Shown here: piece after piece, positions 45,391 through 57,277 of the stretch
Layout of the letters: each line of letters begins with the position of its first letter
Position numbering within the stretch: position 1 is the stretch's first letter
Assembly: GCA_037951105.1 (NCBI GenBank)
Contig: JBAMJV010004336.1
Location: 62,001 to 126,000, forward strand
DNA: 64,000 nt
Origin: Echinarachnius parma
Taxonomy: Eukaryota; Echinodermata; Echinoidea; Clypeasteroida; Echinarachniidae
Direction: 5' to 3'
Notes under the pieces: generated by a model
The model's database searches: none
The model's input: only the letters and a program-made list of their open reading frames with translations
Told to the model about the DNA's origin: nothing
Program-made: the position numbers and the translations under genes

Positions 45391-45863
45391 CCTTCTGAGC
45401 CCCAAATTCAATTTCAAGACCCCACTTGACCCAGATCTCCAAACAAATTTTACACTGAATAGAAAGGAAGTTCTGCTTGGTAATTGCCTAGCCCCACTAT
45501 ACATGTATCTCCTTCCGTTTCCTATCCGACCAAAATGTGGCGAAACAGTCAGTAATCAAGCAAATTTTGAAGTACATGACGTTTCGAGACACGAAACAGA
45601 GCCGAATTAAAAGTATGCTTTCCATTCCGAACTTGGTCTGCATCATTTTGTTTCCTGCCAGTATTCTGCTAGTGCCTTCCTGATGTCAAACGGAAGGATT
45701 TACGCTATAGTGGGATACTTAGGCCTAACTTCAAAGTCTAAATATCTATGCAATTTATTAAAACCCTATTTATTGTGTGTATTTACATGTATTTCTTAAC
45801 AAATATATAATCTGATTCCATGAGTATTGTGACTTAAGTTGACCTTGACACTCAAGGGGTTAA
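45387..45863. mobile_element. Possible TTAA element adjoining the previous one
   Basis: Starts TTAACCTTCTGAGCCCC and ends CTCAAGGGGTTAA. The inverted match is imperfect, so this is tentative. It shares one TTAA with its neighbour. Confidence 0.45.
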
Positions 45864-45952
45864 TAAGTAGTCCTTGCACTTCCTGATTCCTGTACTCGTA
45901 AACTTTGTTGCCTACCTCTTGTTTTCCCTGACAAGGTACAACACATAGTACA

Positions 45953-46303
45953 GGGGAGTGTTTCACAAAGATCCTAAGTTGATCTTAGCACTAAGATCTT
46001 CTTAAATATTATGGAAAGCCATTACATTAGTGTCTTGAAACAGTTTTATAAAAGTTATGTTGAAATGCATAAAAGGTTGATTCAAATCATATATATTTTC
46101 TAATTATCAAAGAGATTCATAATCTTCACATAAAATTCATGAAATCTCTTTGATAATTATAAAATATATATGATTTGAATCAACATTTTATGCATTTCAA
46201 CATAACTTTTACAAAAATGTTTCAAGACACTAATGGCTTTCCATAATATTTAAGACCATCTTAGTGCTAAGATCAACTTAGGATCTTTGTGAAACACCCC
46301 CCT
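45953..46303. mobile_element. Foldback element F
   Basis: GGGGAGTGTTTCACAAAGAT at the left is inverted at the right (ATCTTTGTGAAACACCCC). The arms pair over most of the 350 bp around a centre near 46128. Confidence 0.88.
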
Positions 46304-46696
46304 GGTTTCAATCATGCCATGCCGCTGTCATATATATACAGGTAAAACAGTCAAGAATCTCATATATAAGAGACACTGAGTGGGTGTTACGGTTGCTAGG
46401 CAACCATCTACAGCATCTTGGAAGGAAGTGATGTGCCAACAAAGCTGCACACGTCAACTCAACTAGCAAGGGGGAACGAACCCAAGATAAGCGCACAATG
46501 CTTTAGCTTTCAAATACTCTTTCATATCTGAATTTTCATGCCGATTGTTTTACTGGAAATGGATGACCCATTTTTGCAATTCTAAAGCAGGTGATTTAAA
46601 AGAGAAGTAGTAAACCTAATTACAAAAACAAAATAACCTAGAAAACCTCACCTACATGTACATGTATATTGTAAGTAAACTGTTAATACCCATAAC

Positions 46697-47505
46697 TTTT
46701 TCCCTTACTGGCATCTTGGGGCAAGTAACATCATAACTTTTCACATTTTACTTGCCCAAATAGAAAATTTACTTGCCCGCTTATTTCTAGAAAAGATTTA
46801 CATGTAAGGAATTACATTATTCTCTCATACATGTAGTTGACCAATAATTAAAGGACAATGAAATCCAGACAAATTATTGTATGCACTATAATACACTAAA
46901 TAGGATGAATAGTCCCTGAAAATTTGAGCACAATCAGTCAAGAAATAAGAAAACTATGGCTCTTTGAAAAGAGCCATTTATTTCTACGAGTGACTCAAAT
47001 TGGCAATGCACTCTGGCAAAGTTGTGGACCCCATACATTTTGCACACAAATTTTTTTTTTCAATTTTCTCAAAATTTATGTTACTCTTTGTTTGAGTTCA
47101 ACATATGTTTTGTAGAATGCATTTCTACATAACATATCATGAGTTGGGAGAATGAAGTGTGAATATGAAGAAAACTGTACAAATGGGAACATTTGTGTAC
47201 AAAACATATGGGGAGCAGTCCACACACTTATCAGAGTGCGTTGCCAATTTGAGTTCCCCATAGAAATAAATGGACATCTTCAAAGAGCCATGGTTTTCTT
47301 GTTTCTTGCCCGATTATGCTCCAACTTTCAGAGATTATTCCTCGTAATCTCTTCAAGTCTTGCTTGAACATTTTGCTTGGGTTACATTGTCCTTTAAGTT
47401 GCCTGATCGGGCAACCAAACTAGGTAATTTATGAAAATTTACTTGCCTGCCATCAATTTTTACTTGCCCCAGGCAATACTAGGCAAGTGCTAGTGTCAAG
47501 CCATT
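46697..47505. mobile_element. GGGCAAG-type hAT-like element interrupted by element G
   Basis: Repeated ACTTGCCC and GGGCAAG motifs flank the TTAA element G. The right end GCTAGTGTCAAGCC resembles the ends of the 54441-54898 elements. The left end is uncertain. Confidence 0.5.
46848..47397. mobile_element. Foldback element G, TTAA-flanked
   Basis: TTAA, AGGACAATG at the left and CATTGTCCT, TTAA at the right, 550 bp. Internal arms pair, e.g. AACTATGGCTCTTTGAA with TTCAAAGAGCCATGGTT. Confidence 0.88.
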
Positions 47506-47965
47506 GGAATCGGGTCTCTTTGAACTTGCTTAGTCTAACACTGCATCTTCTCTGATCTTTTTCCTCTAGTTTGATTTGTAAGCAAAACTTACATCATTTT
47601 CATGTATGGCATGTTTGAAATATATATAGATAGACAGATAAGTTTTTATTGTCAATATAATTTGTTAAAAAAATAAATAATAATTTTGCCTTCACTTGCT
47701 GACAAATTATTCAATTTACAGTCAAAATACACAGAATGAAGTGCATTTTTAACTAAATAAAGAGAAAGTATGGTCATGAAGGCAGATGTGTGTCATACAA
47801 AACATGTATGTTTACTAACTTACCATCATTATCTCTTGTTGCATAGATTGCAAGGTGTCTAGAATAAGTTTTATCCACACTTACATGCACACAGTTCCAG
47901 GCAGTACCTTCAGCAAATCAGGACTATCAATATGTACAGTATGATACCATGATTAGCTCTTGAGC

Positions 47966-48143
47966 CAGGGGAAGAAATAAGCGGGGCTGAGGGCAACTTT
48001 GCCCCCTAATTTTCCAAATAGCCCTCTAAAATCAGTAGATAGCCCCTACAATTACCATCTACAGGGTATTATGTAAACTATTTTGTGATTTCCATCAGAT
48101 TGAAAAAGTAGCCCCCTAAAATACAAAATTAATTATTTCCTTG
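47966..48143. mobile_element. hAT-like element with exact 8-bp target duplication
   Basis: 178 bp, ends CAGGGGAAGAAATAA and TTATTTCCTTG, flanked by TCTTGAGC at 47958-47965 and 48144-48151. Confidence 0.88.
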
Positions 48144-48151
48144 TCTTGAGC

Positions 48152-49701
48152 ACTTCAAGGTCCCCTTCCTACATAAATTACAGTGTTTATGAATACAATG
48201 CTGTTCGTGATAATGAGAGATTAGATAAACAATTTCTATCTGATATTACAGAAATTGTAACCATTTTTGTAAAATGTCTAAAGATGCTTATGTACACCAA
48301 CATGTTATATATTTAATGATTAAACAAAACATGCAACATGAAAGTCTATTTGATTTCACAAAATAAAAATAGATGTTTCCATTTTTAAATCCCTATATAT
48401 ATTTATTGATGAGCACACAAAATAGGGCTTCGCAGGAGCTCTTTTTTCTTGGCTCATTGGCATTCATATCATTTCTGGTCAGTCACCCTACATTTGAGTT
48501 ATTTCATGAAATAAAATAAAATCAAGATTTTTTGGAAAAGTCTACCTGTAAAATCATTCACTAGTGTAACAAAGAAACATAAGAAATGTAAGAACTTCAA
48601 AACAAAAGACATATATTTTTTGTATTACAAGTCAAGTAGTCAACTATCAAAAATGTCATCTAAACATTTTATCTGAAGTAGGGAATAAAGTTCAACCATT
48701 TTAGAGTGCAAACCTTATCTTTCAAACTCTACAAGGAGCAATAGATTGCATGTAGGTGATGTATTAATGTGCCTTATATTTTAGCAAGTGACTTGAAGTG
48801 AGTACTACTGGTACTTGAGGTGACAAAGTTTAAAGATGTACATGTCATCAGGTAAGAGTGAGAAGGGCGTTAAATCAATTTTCGGCTAAATTAAGTTATG
48901 CACATCATCTAGTCGGTCAGTGTCAGTCTCTGTAGTTAATGCAACATTTTCAGATAGTAATTATTTCAAATTTGGGGAACATTTATTTTAAAAATCTTAT
49001 TCTGCAAGGCTCCAAAACTTTAAACATGATAATTTCGATAAATATAGCCCCTAATGTATATCATTACCTCAAAGGAAAAAATGTAAAAATGACCTAGCAC
49101 CCTTTTCTTTCACAACATATGATGTAATATAGGGGCTGTTTACACTATCACTCAAAACAACACTCAGTTACATGTTCACAACTCACATGTTTCTCTTTAC
49201 AACGTTCACACTATCATTTTGTCATTATCATTCAAAATGACATTTTAATATTATGCAGAAGGATGTTACATCCATTTGTGGTGTGCATTTAGATTTTGTT
49301 TTTTCCTCCCTTTTTCAAGTTTAAATAATTGGGGATTCATGAAATAGTTCAAATTTCAATGGACTTCCGCCTCTTTTTTGTTTATACAGTATATGCTGTC
49401 CCCTAAACCCATATCCGCATATGATGTGCATTTATCACAGCTTGTTGGTTTATTGCTCGTAAGATTTCATTATGATTCATTATGATTTTCCTAAAACATT
49501 GCTATATTATGTATATTACATGTACATGTAATTAGACTGGTTTTTGAGGCCATTTGTCTAAATAAAATTCTTCCGCAAGCACTGTACATTAGCTTTTAAC
49601 ATTTTCCGGAATCCGCCCAATGCCTGCTTCCTGATAATTACTAGTAAGGACAATCTCAGTAATCTAGGAATGTTTAGTTCAGGTTTCAGTATTAGACTTT
49701 T
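48152..49701. other. Upstream stretch without recognisable feature
   Basis: AT-rich, no supported gene or repeat beyond short palindromes. Confidence 0.4.
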
Positions 49702-50427
49702 TTAAAGGTTACCAGCGAAAAAAATACACGGGGGCGGCGGGCGAATTCGCCCCCGAAAAAAAAAATCGCCCCCGAAAAAAAAAAAATTTAAATTTATTTT
49801 CGTGATTTTTCTGTTTGGATTGTGATCAAATGCTTATAAAATGATCACTTACAGCATTATAGCTTATTAGTAGCCCCTGAAATTTGAAAAAGAGCCCGGA
49901 AATTTGTAGCCCCCGAAAGTTGGAAAAGTAGCCCCCGAAAATGGAGCCCCCGAAATAAAAATATTAATTTTTTCGCTGAAGGTTACCACCACTCAAAAAT
50001 GATATTCTTATAAATGAAAGGTAACCTTTTAAGTAGTCCATTCCACCAACAAGTTCAGAAAAATATATGTCTCCAGAAAAAAATATATAATTGGAAAATG
50101 CATCACCATACTAAAGGCAAGCATGTGGTCAAGGGTTCTGCATACGAAGACTACATGTACATTTTGTCTAGGACTGATTAGGACGTACGCATCGTCTGTG
50201 ATTCTATTGTGTTACTCCTAACGTACGCGTGAATAGAATTGACGCACTCGCATAAGTTTTGCGCATACATTTTACGGAACCATGAGGCCATATTGGTTCA
50301 GTAAGTGGTGGTAGATATGTAATTGCATTGTTTATAAATTACACAACCCATTGCAAAGTGTTGGGAAACTATTTAATATCACACAAAGGTACCAAAACAT
50401 GTGTTGCTCTTTGCCTGGTGGTCCCTG
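49702..50427 (+). mobile_element. MITE family D, copy 4, interrupted near its left end
   Basis: Begins TTAAAGGTTACC at 49702, is interrupted at 49713-49978 by a hAT-like element, resumes with GGTTACCACCACTC and ends TGGTGGTCCC near 50427. Confidence 0.85.
49713..49978. mobile_element. hAT-like element inside a family D MITE
   Basis: Ends CAGCGAAAAAAAT and ATTTTTTCGCTG, 266 bp, with an exact 8-bp duplication AAGGTTAC at 49705-49712 and 49979-49986. The interior repeats GCCCCCGAAA-type motifs. Confidence 0.88.
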
Positions 50428-50539
50428 TACATGTATGATGTACATGGATCTAATTGAGGCAGTTTATTATCAACTTATATAACGCCCACAGTACATACAT
50501 GTTAGATGTCACTCAGGCTGCACAAAGTACATGTACCCC

Positions 50540-50806
50540 CTGGTCATTTGGTCAAAGCTGCACTTTCTCAAGTCCCCAGGAGCATACTAGCCGCAATCAA
50601 CCATATTGGCCATTCAAGCCAATTTGCACGATCTGATCGAGTTACCCACATACATGTACATACATGTATACACCTGGGTAGAGAGCAACAATTTCAATGT
50701 CTTGCTGAAGTACATAAATGCCAGGACATCAATCAGTTTTGAACTCGGGACTCCATGATTTGGAGTCAGGCACCTAGATCCTATCATGCCACAACATCTC
50801 CACATT
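50540..50806 (-). mobile_element. tRNA-derived SINE family V, copy 3
   Basis: Same order as the other V copies but more diverged (GGCATGATAGGATC, GAGTTCAAAACTG). Confidence 0.7.
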
Positions 50807-50854
50807 GGTTTTGCACCTATACAATATGAATGACAGATGAAAAGGCATTATACT

Positions 50855-51030
50855 GTATACAAATGATGCGCAGGTATGAGTGGGTCGGTAGGAATTGTTT
50901 GCACAAGGTAACTATGGAACTGTTAAACCCACGAGGCGAAGCCGAGTGGGTTTAGACTAGTTTCCATAGTTACCGCGTGCAAACAATTCCACCGACCCAT
51001 GAAATAAACTTGCGCATCATCTGTTTTATA
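50855..51030. repeat. Hairpin-forming inverted repeat
   Basis: GATGCGCAGG, GGTCGGTAGGAATTGTTTGC and GGTAACTATGGAA each recur inverted after a centre near 50935 (CGAGGCGAAGCCGAG). Confidence 0.85.
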
Positions 51031-51082
51031 GAATGGGCATTGTTACGCCCCCCAAAAAGTCAAAAAATTAAAAATTAGAAAA

Positions 51083-51240
51083 ATTACCGGATGCATGAAA
51101 TAATGTTACCGGACGCATGAAATTTTTTACCGGACGCATGATTTTTTTACCGGATGCATGAAATTTTTTACCGGACGCATGAAATTTTTACCGGACGCAT
51201 GATTTTTTTACCGGACGCATGACTTTTCATGCATCCAGTA
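51083..51240. repeat. Short tandem repeat, TTACCGGACGCATGAAATTT type
   Basis: About seven imperfect units of 20-24 bp, mainly varying in T-run length. It adjoins the hairpin at 50855-51030 and may be part of the same element. Confidence 0.85.
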
Positions 51241-51774
51241 CAATTAATTGTCTGCACAAATTTTGCTCTCAACCAATCAGATTGCAGGGATTTATCAATC
51301 CATTCTATAATATGTAATACCCTAAAGCAAGTACAAGTTTGTAAAATATCATTGGTGCAGCAAACTCTTACTCCAATACCCTTTTCAAGTGAATAATTGG
51401 ACGTCTTTGAATTAAACAGCTAGTTTAGGTCTTTTTAAAATATCATTATTAAACTACAGGTATAAACTCACACCTGCCTGTGTATTTAAAAATAGTGGAC
51501 AACATTCAAACAAACCTGCTTGTACATATCATTTTACAAATTATATATTATTTATATGGTTACTGTATACATGTACAGGTAGTAAACATGTCAGGTCACT
51601 TCAGGAATATCCTTGTATTGATAGCTATTTACATGTCTAACAGAAATCTACCAAGATTTGTGTAATGACTTCAGTGAACTTGCCACACAAACTAGATGAC
51701 TTGCCTCATGAGTACAAGTACATTGTTCTGTGGGAACATAATTGGGAGACCAAATTGGTGTAGACCAATGGCCA

Positions 51775-53428
51775 AAAATGGAAGTAAAAGGAGACCACGA
51801 TACCAGGCAAAGAACAACGCAGAATGTTATGTTTTGGTACCATTGTGTGATATTAAGTAGATGACAAACACTTTGCAAAGCCGGGATGTGTAATTCATAA
51901 ATAACTAGCTGTACCCGCGGAAATCCGCGGGTTTTTGAAAGAGAAAGACGATGATGACAACAACACTTTAAAACTTTACTAAATATCCCACAGTCATCAT
52001 TTAAATAGTAAGATAAAATAGACTCGGGCGATTCAATCCCACCTCACAACCCGTCGGGGCCCCGTCCAACGATACATCCGACCAATGTATAACAAAAAAC
52101 AAAATCATGATGGTTTAGTATCCACGCAAAGTTATTCAGTTATCCCCCCATATTTCATTATGATCCATAATTTGTTCCGCTTGTATTAAAATAGATACAA
52201 TAATATATGTTCGTGTTCTTGCTAATAAAGTAGCTTCGCCGCTCCCGCCCCCCCCCCCCCCCCCCCCCCCCCCGCGCTCCAATTGCCTGTATGACGAATA
52301 ACACGTCGTGTCCCCTACACGTTTCATATCAAACTAAGTTCTCCCGCGTATACCTTTGTTCATATTCTTGAAGATATTACCTCCCCCGTCCATTCTACCC
52401 CCAGCCCCCCACCCCACCCCCTAGGCGTCTCTTCTGGTACTGCATGGTAGCTTCGTGGCTGACTTAATACATCTTACCACAAGCTGGCGCAATTATAGTA
52501 TCGTGTACGGTAGGGCAAATGAGATAGTGACCAGAGACGATGGTCAGCAGGTCAGTGAGCTATGCAAATAAACTACGGTTCGGTGGGGTAATTAGATGAC
52601 TGCGCGACGTGTATACACGGCTGTACAGCCATTGCGCGTTGTATAACCGCAGCTAAATTGAAGTTGTCGCATTTTGTCGTCGATGCACTTACAAACACGA
52701 TGCCAATCGGCAATAGCGATCATTACCATACCATCCGCGTAATATAAATATTGATATTTATCAAAACCTGGGTAGTTTCGCAACGTGTTATATCTAAAAT
52801 GGTTTCTCGATATATTATTTGTTTTATCTACTCCAATTTATATTCTTACAAATACTTTTACGGCGATAAATCGTTAGTCAATGCTCGGCGTTTTAAACAG
52901 GCAATTGACATTGCTGACTTTCCCTTTTCTTCGATCTGGACGACGACCACGGGGCGGAGCGACTCGGGAATGCCTTATTGTCCTCCGCAAAACGTATATC
53001 CTTCGATCGCGACGGTCGGGAAGTCGCCGAATCCTCGGGGTGAGGATATCTCGAGTGGGAACCATTTTGGGGGGTTGAAGCTTACCGTATTAATATAATA
53101 GATACAATTAATTGCCACCAGTTATGGAACCAACGGGGCCTCTGGTTCAGTATGCGCCAAATATCTGTGAGTGCGCCAATTCAATACACACGTACATTTG
53201 GAGACAATAGAAACATGGAAGATGCCTACATGTACGTCCTAGACAACAGATAGTCTTCTTCCCCAGACCCATGAACACAGGGACTTTAGTATGGTGATGC
53301 GTTTTTCAATTATGTAATTTGTCTGTAAAGCTATTTTCTGAACTTGTTGATGAAATGGAACTACTTGAAACTATTACTTTCATTCATATTCATGAGAATA
53401 TTATTTTGGAGTGTTGGTTCCCTTTAAA
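51775..53428 (-). mobile_element. MITE family D, copy 5, interrupted by a Helitron
   Basis: Both halves (51775-51904 and 53103-53428) match family D in inverted orientation. The break falls between bases that are contiguous in copies such as 42265-42702. Confidence 0.83.
51905..53102 (-). mobile_element. Non-autonomous Helitron-like element
   Basis: On the minus strand it begins TCTATTATATTAATAC and ends with the hairpin CCCGCGGATTTCCGCGGG followed by TACAGCTAG. It lies between host A and T without target duplication, the Helitron signature (5' TC, hairpin then CTRR 3' end, A^T insertion). Joining the flanks restores the family D sequence. 1198 bp with no Rep/helicase frame; the open frames inside have no recognised similarity. 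A C homopolymer lies at about 52249-52273. Confidence 0.87.
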
Positions 53429-53430
53429 CA

Positions 53431-54440
53431 TCTAGGTGCAAAAAACATACATGAGTGCAATTGTTGTTTACATTAATTGTAGGCCTAGAAAGACTGATTT
53501 TGTGTGGTGAACTCCACTTGGCTTGTGATGGAACACAGCCAGGATGAGGGCCTGCCCCACTTCAACACGACCCCCAGCCAAGCCACGATCCCATGGAAGG
53601 AAATAATACTAGGGTTACAAGCATCGTATACAAAGACTGATACTCACTCACACCATTTATTCAATCCATTTCAACATGATAAATGCCTTATGATATAATG
53701 TTGATGACTACTTTCTATATTCTGGGCCATTATTTACATGTACACAAGACAACAACAGCAACTACATGTATAGCCAAAAGGAATGTAGACCCCAGACCTA
53801 GACCTAGTATCTCCAAGACCAGTCACGAAAGGGTTAAAGCAGAACAAACTTGTCCCGATAACAACTGAAACAGTTGCCTTGGAATTGGTACTGATGAGCA
53901 AGGCCGCTATTAATCTCACTAAAGCGGGACGATACATTTACAAAATGAGAACATTAATTAATCATCATGCAATATGCCCAACTCAGAATGACAAGTGTTT
54001 CTAGTAGAATGAACAACACGATGATGGCAATAATATATCCAAAATATTACTTATATATATTATTATATATTACTTATATATACAAAATAAATCATACACT
54101 CCTGATATACACTGTATGTACAAAGGAAAGAAAGAGTAAGAATGGGAGCATCTTGATTGAGTGATATTGATCACAAAGATCCAATCTCACTTCAATGACA
54201 TCAATGCCTCGAGTCTGGTCTGCCTGCTAGCCGCTAGGAAGTTACTCATTTGTTTAGAATCCTGCAAATTCAGAGCTCCGTACGTACATGTACGTACGGT
54301 AGCACTGATCTGTCCTACAGATCTACAACATTGCCCGAGTGATAAGCTTGGATGCAATGCTGCCACCTAGAGATGACAATGATGACAACTACATGTATCC
54401 TGTAATACTTTATCGTCATGCAGATCTGTGCTCAATTCAG
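53431..54440. other. Upstream stretch without recognisable gene
   Basis: AT-rich, TA-repeat patch near 54046-54080; nothing supported. Confidence 0.4.
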
Positions 54441-55040
54441 GGCTCGACACTGACACTTGCCCGCTTGCCCGGGGCAAGTCAAAATTGATGTTGGGCAAGT
54501 CAATGTCATAATTGGTCGAGTTTGCTTGCCCAATTGGGCAACTAAATAATAGTTAAACCAAGGCTCGACACTCGCACTGACCCGCTGGCCCGGGGCCAGT
54601 GAAATTGCACTTGGGGCCAGCGAAATGTATAAAAGTCATATTTTGGTGGCCCGATCGGGCAAGCAGATTTTCAACCCGACATTGACAACATTTTAAAATC
54701 TTGTTTTCTTTTATGTCGTGCCTCATCTGTAATCACAGGTTTGATCAGGAAAGAGTGATATTGTGAATAGTAAAAAGCTTACTCGTGAAATACAATTTTT
54801 GGGCCAGTAAATTTTCTTTCGGGCCACCAGAATAGGGGAAGAAACTATTTCACTGGCCCGACCGGGCCACTGACTAGAAAGGTGAGTGTGGAGCCCTGGT
54901 TAAACCATGAGAGAACTATGAGAGCACACATGTTGTGTACATGTAAATCTAATCTAGATGTAAGAGGGCAAGTCAATGTTATATTCGGGCAAGTTAAATG
55001 TACAAATTTATGAATGTACTTGCCTGAAAGGGCCAGTACA
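54441..55040. mobile_element. Outer hAT-like element, GGGCAAG type
   Basis: Begins CAGGGCTCGACACTGACAC with ACTTGCCCGCTTGCCCGG. The right end is unclear near 55040. It contains the nested element at 54560-54898. Confidence 0.6.
54560..54898. mobile_element. Nested hAT-like element with exact 8-bp target duplication
   Basis: Ends AAGGCTCGACACTCGCAC and, inverted, CAGGGCTCCACACTCACC. GTTAAACC flanks it at 54552-54559 and 54899-54906. Confidence 0.85.
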
Positions 55041-55515
55041 GGAAAAAGTACATCAATTGTAGAACTTTTCATCTACTCAGGATCGATGGGTGGCATGAAC
55101 ATCTAGATGTTTATTTATGTAAGTACCTTCTGTCTTTCCCTAATAATTATAAGTAGTGACATAAGTAGATAATCAATCTTCAACGTGCAATACTTGTTCA
55201 TTCAGCAATTTGAATTCCTCTTTCACAACAGGTTTACAGAACAAAATATTTAAATGATTATTTAAACAGAATACATGTACATTAACCAACCATTGAGGCA
55301 TGAAGGATTTTATTTCTGAGAATTCACTTTTTTAACTCAATGTTGATTCTCATTTATGCAATAGAAATTAATGGTTATAGCAACACTGAAAATGAACAAT
55401 TAATAAAAACAATTTTATATGTTTATCGGTGTAAAAGAGTAATTTCTGTAAAAGCATGGCAAGTATGCTCTTGATATGATCTACATTACTTACTAGTTTA
55501 AAAACAATATCTAAA

Positions 55516-56195
55516 TTAACCCACTGCCTACAGGAACCTGGTGGGCCATTTATTAACTAATGCCTAGGTCACACCTCAGCGTAATTGGCTTGCGTATTGC
55601 TGCGTATTGCCAAAACGCAGACATACAAATGTAGGCAGACATACCCAATAAAGTGCAATGAAACGTGCTCACTACATGTACGTACTCAATGCAGAGACTA
55701 GTGCAGAGGCCTGCGTTGGTCGCTCGCTAGTTTTACAATTTTCTAAACTATCGCAAGCAAACGCACGGTCAAATCACCTACGAGCGGATGCGAGTGGCAA
55801 CCAGTGAAGACGAGTAACAGCGAGTGGCCTAGTGCAGGTAAACGCAATCATGCGCACGTCCCTTTTTTGGAGCGCGTGTCACTGCGACTCCTCCATGTCG
55901 TTTGCATGATTGAGAGTACTGCCACTGGGTATTGCCACGCTGTTGGTCGCACGCTACTCGCAGCAGCACGAACAGTAGCGCTAGCCGCTCGCTACACTGC
56001 GAGTCTAGGCAATCATAGGCAGTCTTTGTACGAGCTAGATAAGCAACAGTGTGACTGCTAACTTAAAATTTGCCACGTATTGCTGGGTACGGCTGCGTAT
56101 TGATATACCCCGGCTAGCGCAGCAATTTGGAGCAAAATATGCAAAGGTGTGACCGAGGCATAAGGGGATTGCAAAATCTAGTAAGGACCGGTTAA
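55516..56195. mobile_element. Short element family S copy, split by an insertion
   Basis: Left half 55516-55560 and right half 56161-56195 carry the usual S blocks (AACCCACTGCCTACAGGAAC and GATTGCAAAATCTAG to GGTTAA). Confidence 0.7.
55561..56160. mobile_element. PIF/Harbinger-like MITE with TAA target duplication
   Basis: 600 bp, ends TGCCTAGGTCACACCT and AGGTGTGACCGAGGCA, flanked by TAA on both sides. It is inserted within a family S element. The interior is CpG-rich with repeated TGCGTATTG and GCGAGT motifs. Confidence 0.85.
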
Positions 56196-56284
56196 CTCGT
56201 TCAGGACGGACTGATTTTGCTACAACATACATTCTCCATAGACCCAAGCCTGAATATTTTCGAGACCAGTCCTGAACGGGTTAA
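56192..56284. mobile_element. Short TTAA element with CAGTCCTGAACGGG ends
   Basis: TTAACTCGTTCAGGAC at the left, GTCCTGAACGGGTTAA at the right; about 93 bp. Related in size and ends to family S. Confidence 0.7.
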
Positions 56285-56861
56285 TGTTCAACAATCTTAA
56301 ATCAACCCTTGGGATCATTTACAAGGTGATTAGAGAGAATCAGCTGATCGTGAAGCATCTGAAGTATCCTGCTCCATGAACCCACACGTTTCAATTGATG
56401 GGAACTGATCACAATGTACATGGATGTCAATCACATGACACTTCTTCCTTCAAATCCCTATCTCTTTGCATAAAACTTTAGGACATGAAGTTGGACTTCA
56501 ACCCATTCTGGGCTGGTCCTCGAAATACTTGGGCTGTGGTCTAGATTAAGAATAAGGCACGAATAACAAAATCAAATACGTCTTGAACAGACCTGTACCA
56601 AAAAGTAACAATTCGCAGTTCTTAGTAATTGCTAAACTAGTTCTTCGTATATTTTTTCTAAATTAATACTCCATTCATAACTCAAGAAGTGCAAAGGTTG
56701 TAGAAAAATAAAGGTTTGAACTTGAAATCATTGGCATACATGTACATGTCCCAGTACTTATAAACATTTAAAATGGTGATCTGAGAAAGAAAGAAAAAAA
56801 CATCAAGCAAAGTAGCAAGCAGCTTTCTTTTCTGAGTGATTGTCATTATTTTATACTGCAC

Positions 56862-57138
56862 TAGTGCTGTTGACGAGTCACGGGTACCCGGGTCCCGCCG
56901 AAAAATGTCCCGGGCGCAAAAATCGATACCATATCCCCCCAAAAAAGCAAAAGTCCCCTTTTATTCGCTATCAGCATAAATACGCTGCATTTTTGTCACT
57001 TGAATGAACATGTTTTCCCAGCGGCGTGACATGCCGATAGCGAAATCAACAAATGGTTAAATTTTCGGGTACCCGTGACTCGCCCGAAAAATTATCGCGA
57101 GTCCCGGGAGGGAAATACTCCCGAAATCGACACCTCTA
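56862..57138. mobile_element. hAT-like element with 8-bp target duplication
   Basis: 277 bp, ends TAGTGCTGTTGACG and CGACACCTCTA, flanked by TACTGCAC and CACTGCAC (7 of 8 identical). The interior has inverted GGGTACCCG motifs. Confidence 0.8.
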
Positions 57139-57277
57139 CACTGCACAACTCCAGAGATATAGTCTTAAAGTGCATTTGATTTTGAAAATCAAAAGTTAGG
57201 TCAATATACCATTATTCATTAAATAACATTTTTTGTAGAACTTAAATGTAAACAACTGAACACTGAGGTGACTGAAC

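Noticed and set aside
52751-53098. 115-residue open frame as a gene
   Set aside because: It lies in the CpG-rich end of a Helitron-like element, with no Rep, helicase or other motif.
55804-56061. 85-residue frame upstream of ABL
   Set aside because: Entirely within a PIF/Harbinger-like MITE and without recognisable domain.
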